A DNA stretch of 64,000 nt, taken from positions 186,001 through 250,000 of the forward strand of contig NZ_RYEV01000006.1 in NCBI RefSeq assembly GCF_004138485.1, given 5' to 3'. This DNA comes from Peristeroidobacter soli (GTDB lineage: Bacteria > Pseudomonadota > Gammaproteobacteria > Steroidobacterales > Steroidobacteraceae). Positions 15,870 through 24,251 of the stretch are shown here, one piece after another. The notes beneath the pieces were generated by a model. It was not told the origin of the DNA. It worked only from the letters and a program-made list of their open reading frames with translations, and ran no database searches. How positions within the stretch are numbered: position 1 is the stretch's first letter; each line of letters begins with the position of its first letter. The position numbers and the translations under genes were made by a program.

Positions 15870-16400
15870 TCACCATTGCGAACGCAGCGTCTGAACGAGT
15901 CGATACAACAGCGTCCCGACGTTCGATTCGCTCAAGCCCGTGAGGCGCGCGATCTCTCGATTGTTGAGCGCGGCACCGTACTTCAACGCGATCAGATCTT
16001 GCTCACGTTCAGGCAGGCGGGCGGTGAGTCGGCCCAGCCGTGACAGGTCGGAGTCGCGGGCCGCCTGGCTCTCGGGCGTGAGTTCGGCTGCCAGGCCGGC
16101 CGCCATGTCCAATGGCGCATGCGGGCGGCGGGCGCGGAGGTGATCGGTGCCGACGTTCTGCGCGATCCGGAACAACCAGGTCGAGAATCCGGCGAGGTCG
16201 CGTCGATAGCGCGAGCGGGCGGACCAGGCTTTTTCGAAGGTGCGGGCGGTCAGGTCCTCGACGTCGGCTGCGCGGCCCAGGCGGAAGCGAAAATAGTTGT
16301 AGATGCGTGGCAGCTGGTCCGCATAGACGGCGTCCCAGTCCACTTTGTCGGTCGGCTCCGCCGGGCGGGCGCCGTGCATGTCCCTTTGTTCCAAGACCAT
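15870..16400 (-). CDS. ECF-family RNA polymerase sigma factor
   Basis: 176 aa with the two regions of an ECF sigma factor. Sigma-2 spans about 22-92 (YADQLPRIYNYFRFRLGRAA, DLTARTFEKAW, FSTWLFRIAQNVGTDHLRAR). Sigma-4 spans about 118-172 (LTARLPEREQDLIALKYGAA, then NNREIARLTGLSESNVGTLL). It directs RNA polymerase to a regulon controlled by an anti-sigma partner. The downstream PstS-like membrane protein is the obvious candidate partner. ATG 16400 has no clear ribosome site; Met8 (16379) is an alternative start. Divergent from a small lipoprotein gene at 16496. Confidence 0.85.
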   Translation of the reverse strand: MVLEQRDMHGARPAEPTDKVDWDAVYADQLPRIYNYFRFRLGRAADVEDLTARTFEKAWSARSRYRRDLAGFSTWLFRIAQNVGTDHLRARRPHAPLDMAAGLAAELTPESQAARDSDLSRLGRLTARLPEREQDLIALKYGAALNNREIARLTGLSESNVGTLLYRLVQTLRSQW

Positions 16401-16495
16401 GAAAGCTATATACGGCCCGGCCCGCGAAGTATCACGCCCGGCTGGCCTCGACGGGATGATTCCGTCAACATAGCGCCGAGGTAAATACCACCATC

Positions 16496-16957
16496 ATGCG
16501 CTCCGTAACCCTGCTTGCCGTTCCCGCCATCCTCGCCCTGCTCGCCGGTTGCGGCGAGCAGCGTGGCCCGACCGTTTACGTGCTCGAAGGCACCCAATCC
16601 GTCGAGTTGAAGGCGTCGGCGAGCCCGGCGAAGGTGCAACCGGGCGGACAGGTGGTGCTGCATGTCGAGCGGCGCACGACCGGGCAATGGAAGAAGATCG
16701 GTCGGAACGAGCTCACGCCCGGTCAATGCTGGGTGTATCGACCGCCGGTCGAGCTGGAACCGGAAGTGGCGCACGACGTGCAGTGGGCGGTGGAGCCGGA
16801 GAATTCGCTCGAATTCCATTCGGAGTACCAGCTGGACCAGAGCCGCGTGGCCACGGTGCGCGGGTCGGGCAAGATCTCGGCGATTCCGGTCAGCAAGGTC
16901 AAATGCGAGGAGGGGCGCGTCGTGGAAGGCGCCCCCGTCGAGATCGACGCTTCCTGA
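16496..16957 (+). CDS. small lipoprotein of unknown function (153 aa)
   Basis: Signal peptide with lipobox: MRSVTLLAVPAILALLAGCG, Cys19. The mature domain is beta-rich and contains repeated charged strands such as VYVLEGTQSVELKASASPAK and VLHVERRTTGQWKKIGRNEL, with two cysteines (about 79 and 141) that could pair. No family recognised. It ends six bases before the candidate ECF promoter of the sigma gene at 17036, so it is probably a separate unit transcribed from the shared region with the minus-strand sigma operon. Confidence 0.7.
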   Translation: MRSVTLLAVPAILALLAGCGEQRGPTVYVLEGTQSVELKASASPAKVQPGGQVVLHVERRTTGQWKKIGRNELTPGQCWVYRPPVELEPEVAHDVQWAVEPENSLEFHSEYQLDQSRVATVRGSGKISAIPVSKVKCEEGRVVEGAPVEIDAS

Positions 16958-16963
16958 TCAGGC

Positions 16964-16988
16964 GGATTTCCGCGCCGGGCGCGTTCTT
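16964..16988 (+). promoter_or_regulatory. candidate ECF (FecI-type) promoter for the sigma gene
   Basis: GGATTT (16964-16969), 12 bases, then CGTTCTT (16982-16988), 48 bases before the sigma start at 17036. The same element with the same spacing, and 14 of 15 identical bases over GCCSGGCGCGTTCTT, lies before the TonB receptor at 18683. This suggests autoregulation by the FecI-like factor. Confidence 0.55.
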
Positions 16989-17035
16989 TATTGCTAGGGC
17001 GAGCTGCGCCGGGTCGAGCGGAGAGTCGGGTCGAG

Positions 17036-17569
17036 ATGGATGCGCCGGGACAGGCACGCCGTGGCGAAGGCGTCGATGCTGAACTGCTGGCCAGGCAGTT
17101 CGGCCCCGCGCTCGCGCGCTTTTTCAGCAAGCGGGTCAAGGAACAGCACGACATCGACGATCTGGTGCAGGACGTGTTCGTGCGCCTGGTCCGCAAGGTA
17201 AACACCGACGGCTCCCACATCGTCGCCGGCTACGTATTCCAGACCGCGCAGAGTGTGCTCAACGACTGGCTGCGTAAGCGGCAAGTGCGCCAGGTGAGCG
17301 CGCACGACGAGATCGAGCCCGAGTTGCCCGACCTCAAGGACGATTCCACTCCCGAGCGGGTCTTGCTGGGCAAGCAGAGTCTGGAGAAGGCGACGGCGGC
17401 GGTGCTGGAACTGCCCGAGGTCACGCGGACCATCTTTCTCCTGCGTCGGCTCGAGGGCATGCGCTACGCCGACATCGCCAGGCGCCTGCGAATGCCCATC
17501 AGTACCATCGAGAAGCACATGGCGCGCGCCGTCGCTCATCTCGAAATGCGTCTGAACGGGAAGCCATGA
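17036..17569 (+). CDS. FecI-like ECF sigma factor
   Basis: 177 aa. Sigma-2 at about 18-80 (ARQFGPALARFFSKRVKEQH, DIDDLVQDVFVRLVRKV) and sigma-4 at about 112-168 (LELPEVTRTIFLLRRLEGMR, then YADIARRLRMPISTIEKHMA). The D-DD-VQDVF-R signature and its partnership with FecR mark it as the iron-starvation/nutrient-uptake ECF subgroup. ATG 17036 fits the domain start better than an upstream in-frame ATG at 16991. Its TGA overlaps the FecR start by four bases (ATGA), so translation is coupled. It should activate the downstream TonB receptor gene when FecR transmits the outer-membrane signal. Confidence 0.9.
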   Translation: MDAPGQARRGEGVDAELLARQFGPALARFFSKRVKEQHDIDDLVQDVFVRLVRKVNTDGSHIVAGYVFQTAQSVLNDWLRKRQVRQVSAHDEIEPELPDLKDDSTPERVLLGKQSLEKATAAVLELPEVTRTIFLLRRLEGMRYADIARRLRMPISTIEKHMARAVAHLEMRLNGKP

Positions 17570-18600
17570 TGCGCGCCCGTCCCGTTCCCGCAGACCTGTC
17601 GATCACCGAAGCGGCCGCGCGTTGGGCTGTGCGGCTCGACGGCGACAATGTTTCGGATGAGGAACGTTGCGCGTTCGAGGCGTGGCGGAATCAATCGACC
17701 GAGCACGATGCGGCTTACGAACGCGCTTCGGCGGCGATGCAGGTGCTCGATGCCGCGCCCGATGATCCTCATCTGGACGCGTTGCGTCGCGCGGCCCTTC
17801 GTTATCAGCCGGAGCGTTCCTGGTTCGGAATGACGGGCATCGCCGCGGCGATGGCGTTGCTGCTGGTGGGTGTTGGAGTGTTCGTCGCCATTCGGGACAA
17901 GCCTGTTGCCTCGCTCTACGCGAAAGGAGCGGCGGATTACGTCACTCGTCGCGGCGAGAAGCTCGATGTGACTCTGCCCGACGGTTCCGCCATCACGCTC
18001 AATACCGAGACCGATCTCGACGTTGCATTCGACGGTCGTCAACGAACGGTGGAGGTCCTGCACGGTCAGGCGTTCTTCAATGTCGCCAAGGATTCATCGC
18101 GACCGTTCGTCGTGATCGCGGGCGGCAAGCAGATTGTCGCGCTGGGCACGGCGTTCGACGTCCGGCTCGATAAAAAGCGGGTCGAGGTGTTGCTCGTCGA
18201 AGGGCGGGTCGTCGTCGAGGATGTCGCGCCGTCGGGCCTGGCTGCGCCGAGTGCCGAGAAGGCCAGGGAAAGCATTCATCTCAATGCGGGCGAGGCACTG
18301 GTCGCAACCGACAAGGAAGTCATGCGCACGGCCGCCGAGAATCAGGAGCGGCTGCTCAAGTGGCGCGACGGTCTCATCGAGTTCGACAACACCACACTGG
18401 CCGAGGCGGTCGCGGAGTTCAATCGCTACTCGGTACAGACCATCCACATCGACGATCCAAGGCTGGCGCAGCTGCCGATCTCCGGTGTGTTCCGTACCAA
18501 CAGTCAGCGCAAATTTCTGGAAGCGGTCACCAGCCTGCATCCGGTCGTGGTCGAGTATCGCGGCCCCGATGAGTTTGCGCTCGTAGCGCGTCAACCCTGA
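17566..18600 (+). CDS. FecR-type transmembrane anti-sigma/sigma regulator
   Basis: 344 aa. An N-terminal DUF4880-type cytosolic segment (about 12-53, ITEAAARWAVRLDGDNVSDE) contacts the sigma factor; one membrane helix at about 88-109 follows; then the periplasmic FecR domain with RRGEKLDVTLPDGSAITLNT (128-147) and FFNVAKDSSRPFVVIAGGK. The C-terminal STN-like region (about 265-340: FDNTTLAEAVAEFNRYSVQT, ISGVFRTNSQRKFLEAVTSL) is the part that meets the signalling domain of the receptor. Overlaps the sigma gene by four bases and is followed after 82 bp by the receptor. Confidence 0.92.
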   Translation: MMRARPVPADLSITEAAARWAVRLDGDNVSDEERCAFEAWRNQSTEHDAAYERASAAMQVLDAAPDDPHLDALRRAALRYQPERSWFGMTGIAAAMALLLVGVGVFVAIRDKPVASLYAKGAADYVTRRGEKLDVTLPDGSAITLNTETDLDVAFDGRQRTVEVLHGQAFFNVAKDSSRPFVVIAGGKQIVALGTAFDVRLDKKRVEVLLVEGRVVVEDVAPSGLAAPSAEKARESIHLNAGEALVATDKEVMRTAAENQERLLKWRDGLIEFDNTTLAEAVAEFNRYSVQTIHIDDPRLAQLPISGVFRTNSQRKFLEAVTSLHPVVVEYRGPDEFALVARQP

Positions 18601-18612
18601 CAGCGTGCTGGT

Positions 18613-18637
18613 GGATTTTTCAGCCCGGCGCGTTCTT
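18613..18637 (+). promoter_or_regulatory. candidate FecI-dependent promoter of the TonB receptor
   Basis: GGATTT (18613-18618), 12 bases, CGTTCTT (18631-18637), 46 bases before the receptor start. Near-identical in sequence and spacing to the element before the sigma gene (16964-16988). This is the only second copy I found in the window. Confidence 0.55.
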
Positions 18638-18682
18638 CGGAATATAGAGCCGTAACGGCCGTCAGCTGCGAGAGGGGGAAGA

Positions 18683-21661
18683 GTGCACGGAATTCAATGG
18701 GCCACCGGTGGAGTGTGCGCACTGGCGCTGGTCGGTCAAGCGTTCGCTCAAACGAGCGAACAAACAAGCATCGAAATCGAGAGCGGCACTCTCGCTCAGT
18801 CGTTGACCGCGCTCGGTCGACAGACTCGTACCGAGCTGGTGTTCGATCCGACGGTCGTGGCGGATCGCCAGGCGCCGAGTGTGCGCGGTTCGATGACGGC
18901 GGATCAGGCGCTCGAATATTTGCTTTCCGGCACGGGGCTGCGTCATGAACGGACGTCGTCCGATGTCGTGCTGGTGCTCGCGAGCGCTCAGCAGAGTCAG
19001 CGTTCGTCGACGCAGTCAGCGCCCGCTGAATCGGAGCCTGCACCCTCGGAAGCCGGCGACGGCCAGGAGAGCGCGGCGGCGTCCGAATCCGTACTCGAAC
19101 AAGTTACGGTCGTTGGCATTCGCAGTTCCATTGCCGATGCCATCGAGGTAAAGCGCGATGCGACCCGGATCATGGATTCGATCTCCGCTGAAGACATCGG
19201 CAAGCTGCCCGATCAAAACATCGCGGAGACGTTGAGCCGCATTCCCGGCGTGCAGGTGACGCGCGTCGAAGGCGAAGGCAAATCCATCACGGTGCGCGGC
19301 CTCGGCTTGAACAAGCTGTTGCTCAATGGCAAGAGCTTCATCGGCAGCGCGCGCAATGGCGATCCCAATCTGGCGGATGTTTCGCCGGAATTGCTGGCGG
19401 GCGTGGATGTGATCAAGGCGCCGTCGGCGGATCTGGTCGAGGGTTGGCTGGGTGCCGTGATCAACCTGCGGACCAAGCGCCCGCTGGATCTGGCCGACTC
19501 CGTCATCTCCGGTCGGTTGCAAACGTCGTATGCGGATCGAGCCGAAGAGTGGGGCGAGAAGGTCTCGGGCTTCGTCGCTCACACGTTCGCCGATCGCAAG
19601 TTCGGCGTGCTGCTCAGCGGCTCGTACTCCAATTCGACCGGTGCCAGCGACATCTATCAGTCCGGCGGCTGGACGCAGGTGTCGAATGTGGATGCGACCG
19701 GCGATGGCGTCAATGACACCTTCTTTCGTCCGCTGCGTCTGATGAGCTGGGCGAATACATACGAGGATGAGCGTTACTCGGTGAACGCCTCGGCGCAGTG
19801 GCGTCCGATCGACGAGCTGACGTTCACGTTGGAAGGGGTGAAGTCGCGGCGGGACACCGATCGTGTGCGCTCCGTGCAGCAGACCATCCTCAACAACAAC
19901 ATCACCAATGGCGTGATCGACGCGAGTGGCACGCTGGTTTCGGGCAATTTCTCCGGTGTGACGGTACGCCCCATGATTTACGGCGGCAACTCGTACTCCG
20001 AGAATCAGTATCTGAGCGGCAACGCCAACTGGGTCAAGGATCGTTGGACCGCGAATGTGAACGCGTCCGTCAGCAAAGGCGAGGGCGCCGGCCTCGGCGG
20101 CGACGGTGGCAACAACAACTCCGGCAACGACAACGTGCTGGTGACGCGGCAGCTCGCTGGCAATGTGGCGAATGTGGCGTACAACGCGGCCGGCTCGAAT
20201 GTTTCGCCGAACTACGGGATCAGTGCGAACTACGACATCTACGATCCGTCGCAGTACGAGGTCTACTCCACGTTCGACGTCGATTATGTGGCCGAGAACA
20301 AAGGTCACGATGTCGACTTCGATGTCGAGTATCAGCTCGATGGGTTCTTCAAGTCGGTGAAGGTCGGCGCGCGTACCGAGAAGATCGAGGTGTTCGGCGG
20401 CAACCCGCTGTCGACATATCCTTCGCTGGCCAGCCACGACCCGACCCCGGGCTCGCCTTTGCTCGCGACCGAAGTGCCGGGCCTCGGCTACACCGGCGTG
20501 CGGGGCGGAATGTTCCCTGGCCACAGCGGCAGCTTCCAGCGCCAGGTGCTCACCGGCTCGGTGGACTTCAACAGGATCCGCAACGCGCTGGGTGCAACGC
20601 CGGTGTCCTTCGATACGCCGGGCGCCAAGGCGACCATCAATCAAGTGGAGCAGACCACCGAGGCGTTCTTTGCGATGCTGAGATTCGGCACCGACGTGTT
20701 CGGCGTGCCGATGTCGGGCGATCTCGGTGTGCGCCAGGTCAATGCCGACCGCGAGTCGTTCGGTTACACCATCGTCAACAATCAGGCGCTCGCAGCGCGG
20801 GCCGGCAAGTCGTTCTCCGATACGCTGCCCAACCTCAATCTCATCTTCGATCTGCGTGACGATCTGCGGTTGCGTTTCGCGGCGGCCAAGGTCGTGGCGC
20901 GTCCGGATCTGACCAGCACGGGCGTGGGTCTGTCGTTGCAGCCGGTGTCGATGACAGGCGGTGCGGGCAATCCCGATCTCGATCCGTTCCGGGCCACGCA
21001 GTTCGATACCACGGTCGAGTGGTATTTCTCGCCGGCGAGCCTGCTGGCGGTCGGCGCGTTCTACAAAGATGTGTCGGCGTTTACCACGTCGGTGGAAGTG
21101 GTCGAAGAACATCCGGAGGCGCCGAACAACACGCTCACCGGGCCGGCTGCGTACACCTATGTCATCGGGCGGCCGGTGAATGGCAAGGACGGCAAGATTC
21201 AGGGCATCGAACTCAATTATCAGCACGCGCTGACCATGCTGCCGGCGCCGTTCGACGGCTTCGGCTATGCCTTGACTTACACCTATGCCGACAGCGAGAC
21301 GCCGGAGGTCGATGAGCTGACGGGGCGGACTCTGCCGATTCCAAATTCGTCCGAGCACAGTGCGAATGCAGTGGTGTATTACGAGCGAGGGCCGTTCAGC
21401 GGGCGGGTGGCGTACAACTATCGCAGCGAGTACATGACGAACGGCGGATCGATTGCGTCGGGCGGCAGCAACTATGCGGATGAGCGAGGGCAGGTGGATG
21501 CGTCGGCGTCGTTCCGCATCAACGACAATTTTCAGCTGACGTTCGAGGGTGTGAACCTGACGCGGCAGATCAACAGCTTCTACCGAACGAACACGGGACG
21601 ACTGTATAGCTCGTACCTGGACGATCGCCGCGTGTATTTCGGCGTGGCCGCCACGTTCTGA
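18683..21661 (+). CDS. TonB-dependent outer-membrane receptor with N-terminal STN signalling domain
   Basis: 992 aa from GTG 18683, after a strong AGAGGGGGAAGA ribosome site. Signal peptide to about 22 (MHGIQWATGGVCALALVGQA, FAQ). STN domain about 27-100 (IEIESGTLAQSLTALGRQTR), a linker, a TonB-box-like VTVVG (141-145), plug domain from about 155 (IGKLPDQNIAETLSRIPGVQ, ITVRGLGLNKLLLNGKS), then a long beta-barrel ending in VYFGVAATF with terminal Phe. With the FecI and FecR genes just upstream it forms a complete trans-envelope signalling receptor. The IAETLSRIPGV plug type is common in carbohydrate receptors of proteobacteria, so a glycan or oligosaccharide substrate is likelier than a siderophore (inference). 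Confidence 0.93.
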   Translation: MHGIQWATGGVCALALVGQAFAQTSEQTSIEIESGTLAQSLTALGRQTRTELVFDPTVVADRQAPSVRGSMTADQALEYLLSGTGLRHERTSSDVVLVLASAQQSQRSSTQSAPAESEPAPSEAGDGQESAAASESVLEQVTVVGIRSSIADAIEVKRDATRIMDSISAEDIGKLPDQNIAETLSRIPGVQVTRVEGEGKSITVRGLGLNKLLLNGKSFIGSARNGDPNLADVSPELLAGVDVIKAPSADLVEGWLGAVINLRTKRPLDLADSVISGRLQTSYADRAEEWGEKVSGFVAHTFADRKFGVLLSGSYSNSTGASDIYQSGGWTQVSNVDATGDGVNDTFFRPLRLMSWANTYEDERYSVNASAQWRPIDELTFTLEGVKSRRDTDRVRSVQQTILNNNITNGVIDASGTLVSGNFSGVTVRPMIYGGNSYSENQYLSGNANWVKDRWTANVNASVSKGEGAGLGGDGGNNNSGNDNVLVTRQLAGNVANVAYNAAGSNVSPNYGISANYDIYDPSQYEVYSTFDVDYVAENKGHDVDFDVEYQLDGFFKSVKVGARTEKIEVFGGNPLSTYPSLASHDPTPGSPLLATEVPGLGYTGVRGGMFPGHSGSFQRQVLTGSVDFNRIRNALGATPVSFDTPGAKATINQVEQTTEAFFAMLRFGTDVFGVPMSGDLGVRQVNADRESFGYTIVNNQALAARAGKSFSDTLPNLNLIFDLRDDLRLRFAAAKVVARPDLTSTGVGLSLQPVSMTGGAGNPDLDPFRATQFDTTVEWYFSPASLLAVGAFYKDVSAFTTSVEVVEEHPEAPNNTLTGPAAYTYVIGRPVNGKDGKIQGIELNYQHALTMLPAPFDGFGYALTYTYADSETPEVDELTGRTLPIPNSSEHSANAVVYYERGPFSGRVAYNYRSEYMTNGGSIASGGSNYADERGQVDASASFRINDNFQLTFEGVNLTRQINSFYRTNTGRLYSSYLDDRRVYFGVAATF

Positions 21662-21680
21662 CGCGATTCGATTGCCGCGA

Positions 21681-21695
21681 GCGGGCTTCGCCCGC
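21681..21695. repeat. short hairpin between receptor and oxidoreductase genes
   Basis: GCGGGC-TTC-GCCCGC, a six-bp perfect stem with a three-base loop, 20 bp after the receptor stop. No T-run follows, so it is not a standard terminator. It could stabilise the receptor mRNA end or be a REP-like unit; I see no second copy. Confidence 0.4.
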
Positions 21696-21730
21696 CGCGG
21701 CCGCCCACCAAGCTCGATTCAGAGGCGAAC

Positions 21731-23434
21731 ATGATTCATTGCCCGCCTGCCACTCGTTCCCTTGCTCGATTCGTCATCGGCACGGCTACGCTCGGTCTTC
21801 TCGCAGGGTGCGCCGGTCCGAGCGGGCGCGGCGATGCAATCGCCAACGCCTCTGTGGCGTCGACGGGAACTGACCTCGTCATCTACGGCTGCACTCCCGC
21901 CGGCCTCACCGCTGCGATCACCGCCAAGTCCCGCGGTCGCAGCGTCGCTCTGCTTTGTCGCGACGGGCACGTGGGTGGGATGACGACCAACGGTCTCGGT
22001 TGGGCCGACACGGGTAATCACGCCGCGATCGGCGGCATGGCGCGACGTTTCTATCGAGACGTGAAGGCGCACTACGAAGCCGTCGGTTTCAAGGGCGTTG
22101 CGACCTCGCAATCGAAGACCGAAGGCGAAGAGGACGCGATGTGGGTGTTCGAACCGCGCGTCGCCGAAGCGATCTACTTGCGGTGGCTCAAAGACGCGGG
22201 CATCGAGCCCGTCTTCAACGCCAAACTGCGCCTCGAGCCAAGCGCGGTCCAGAAGGCCGATCAAACCATTCGCTCCATCGAGATGCTCGACGGCGCTCGT
22301 TACACCGGCCGCATGTTCGTCGACGCCACCTACGAAGGCGATTTGATGGCGATGGCCGGCGTCACCTTCACGACCGGTCGCGAAGCGAACGCCGTCTACG
22401 GCGAAACTTACAATGGCGTCCAGACCGCCCACTCGGAGCAACACAACTTCGAGCTGAACATCGATCCGTACGTCAAACCGGGTGATCGTTCGAGCGGTCT
22501 CGTCCCCTTGATCGAAGCCGGTCCGCCGGCGCGGGACGGCACGGGTGACCAGCGCATCCAAGCCTACAATTTCCGTCTGTGCATGACCCAGGACCCGGCG
22601 ATCCGTGCGCCGCTGCCGAAGCCGGCGGATTACGACGCCTGGACCTACGAATTGCTCGGGCGCTATCTCGATGCCGGCTGGCGCCACAAATTTCGCAAGT
22701 TCGATCCCATTCCGAATCACAAGACCGACGTCAACAATTACGGTGGGTTCTCGACCGACTTCATCGGCGGCAACTACGACTATCCCACCGCCGGCTACGA
22801 GCGCCGTCAGCAGATCTTCGATGCCCACAGGAGCTACCAGGCCGGCCTGCTCTGGTTCATGCAGAACGATCCTCGCGTTCCCGCCGACGTGCGGGCGTCG
22901 ATGGCCGATTGGGGATTGTGCAAGGACGAGTTCGTCGACAACGGCCACTGGCCGCGCGAAATGTATGTTCGCGAGGCGCGGCGCATGGTCTCCGAGTTCG
23001 TCATGACCGAACGACATCTCGAAGGCCAGCTGCCGACGCCGCGATCGGTCGGGCTCGGCTCGTACACGATGGACTCGCACAACGTGCAGCGCTACGTGAA
23101 CGCCGACGGCTTCGCTCGCAACGAGGGCGACATTCAGATCCATCTCGATCGCACCTACGAGATCAGCTATGACGCCATCGTGCCGCGCGCCGCCGAGGCG
23201 ACGAATCTGTTCGTGCCAGTCGCGCTGTCGGCCTCTCACATTGCCTATGGCTCGATCCGGATGGAGCCGGTGTTCATGATCCTCGGTCAGTCGGTGGGCG
23301 AGGCTGCGGTGCTGGCCATCGAGAAGGGCATCCGGGCGCAGGCCGTTCCGTACGACACGCTGGCGTCCAGGCTGCGTGCGAAAGGCCAGTTGATCGATCC
23401 AGTTGGCGGCAAGTACGTCCCCGGCGGGAGCTGA
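21731..23434 (+). CDS. FAD-dependent oxidoreductase lipoprotein (FAD_oxidored type)
   Basis: 567 aa. Signal peptide with lipobox at about 21-28 (LGLLAGCAG). The FAD-binding beta-alpha-beta follows at about 48-80 (TDLVIYGCTPAGLTAAITAK, SVALLCRDGHVGGMTTNGLG), typical of the PF12831-like group of secreted flavoproteins. Later conserved parts are FVDATYEGDLMAMAGVTFTT and, near the end, SAIAYGSIRMEPVFMILGQS-like sequence. It is 69 bp behind the TonB receptor and probably belongs to the same regulon. It likely oxidises a sugar or sugar acid at the cell surface or in the periplasm (inference). Confidence 0.82.
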   Translation: MIHCPPATRSLARFVIGTATLGLLAGCAGPSGRGDAIANASVASTGTDLVIYGCTPAGLTAAITAKSRGRSVALLCRDGHVGGMTTNGLGWADTGNHAAIGGMARRFYRDVKAHYEAVGFKGVATSQSKTEGEEDAMWVFEPRVAEAIYLRWLKDAGIEPVFNAKLRLEPSAVQKADQTIRSIEMLDGARYTGRMFVDATYEGDLMAMAGVTFTTGREANAVYGETYNGVQTAHSEQHNFELNIDPYVKPGDRSSGLVPLIEAGPPARDGTGDQRIQAYNFRLCMTQDPAIRAPLPKPADYDAWTYELLGRYLDAGWRHKFRKFDPIPNHKTDVNNYGGFSTDFIGGNYDYPTAGYERRQQIFDAHRSYQAGLLWFMQNDPRVPADVRASMADWGLCKDEFVDNGHWPREMYVREARRMVSEFVMTERHLEGQLPTPRSVGLGSYTMDSHNVQRYVNADGFARNEGDIQIHLDRTYEISYDAIVPRAAEATNLFVPVALSASHIAYGSIRMEPVFMILGQSVGEAAVLAIEKGIRAQAVPYDTLASRLRAKGQLIDPVGGKYVPGGS

Positions 23435-23522
23435 GCCGGCAGGCGGCGTGTCGCCGCGTTGTCGGAATTTGGCGGGTGTCCGGCTTCTGCCGAGGTCGAT
23501 ATGATCGGCGTCGGAGATTCCC

Positions 23523-24251
23523 ATGGCCAAGTCGCGCTGCCTGATTCCACGCGCCCTCATGCTCTCTCTATTCTGTGCTCACGAAGCGGGTGCCGCCGGC
23601 GCGGGGGCGGAGGACTACGCGTCGGAGCGGGCCGAGATGGTCGGTCGGCAGATCGCGGATCGTGGGGTGAGTGACGAGCGAGTGCTCGCAGCGATGCGCA
23701 AGGTGCCGCGTCATGAATTCGTACCCGAGAGTGAGCAGCGCATGGCGTATCACGACACGCCGCTGCCCATCGGCGAGAACCAGACGATTTCGCAGCCCTA
23801 CATCGTGGCGTTGATGACCGAGCTGGCAAGGCCCGAGAAAGATCATCGCGTGTTGGAAGTCGGCACCGGGTCGGGCTATCAGGCGGCGGTGCTCGCGGAG
23901 CTCGTCGACAAGGTCTACTCCATCGAGATCGAACCCACGCTCGCGCGAACGGCCAGCGACGTTTTGCAGAGGCTCGGCTACGACAACGTGACGGTTCGAG
24001 CGGGCGATGGCTACATGGGTTGGCAGGAGCATGCGCCCTTTGATGTCATCATGATCACCGCGGCGCCCGACCACGTACCAGCGCCGTTGATCGCGCAGCT
24101 CAAGCCCGGGGGGCGCATGGTCGTGCCCGTCGGCCCGGTCGCCGCCACTCAACAATTGCGTGTGCTGGCGAAGAATGCCGCAGGAGACGTGACCACGACA
24201 GTTGTCGCACCGGTGCGATTCGTGCCGCTGCGAAGGCGGGACGATCAGTGA
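23523..24251 (+). CDS. pcm: protein-L-isoaspartate O-methyltransferase with signal peptide
   Basis: 242 aa. Residues 1-26 look like a signal peptide (MAKSRCLIPRALMLSLFCAH, EAGAAG). The rest is a full PIMT: MRKVPRHEFVPESEQRMAYH, PIGENQTISQPYIVALMTEL, the SAM-binding motif VLEVGTGSGYQAAVLAELVD (about 114-133), and FDVIMITAAPDHVPAPLIAQ. PIMT methylates isoaspartyl residues in damaged proteins, starting their repair, and needs SAM. Export to the periplasm would be odd for a SAM enzyme, but such exported forms are seen in some proteobacteria. The N-terminus could alternatively start at Met39 (23637). It follows the oxidoreductase by 88 bp. Confidence 0.85.
   Translation: MAKSRCLIPRALMLSLFCAHEAGAAGAGAEDYASERAEMVGRQIADRGVSDERVLAAMRKVPRHEFVPESEQRMAYHDTPLPIGENQTISQPYIVALMTELARPEKDHRVLEVGTGSGYQAAVLAELVDKVYSIEIEPTLARTASDVLQRLGYDNVTVRAGDGYMGWQEHAPFDVIMITAAPDHVPAPLIAQLKPGGRMVVPVGPVAATQQLRVLAKNAAGDVTTTVVAPVRFVPLRRRDDQ

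Noticed and set aside
19016-21358. 780-codon open frame on the minus strand
   Set aside because: It lies fully inside the TonB receptor gene, reads as Arg/His/Gln-rich sequence with no domain, and is open only because of the codon bias of the real gene.
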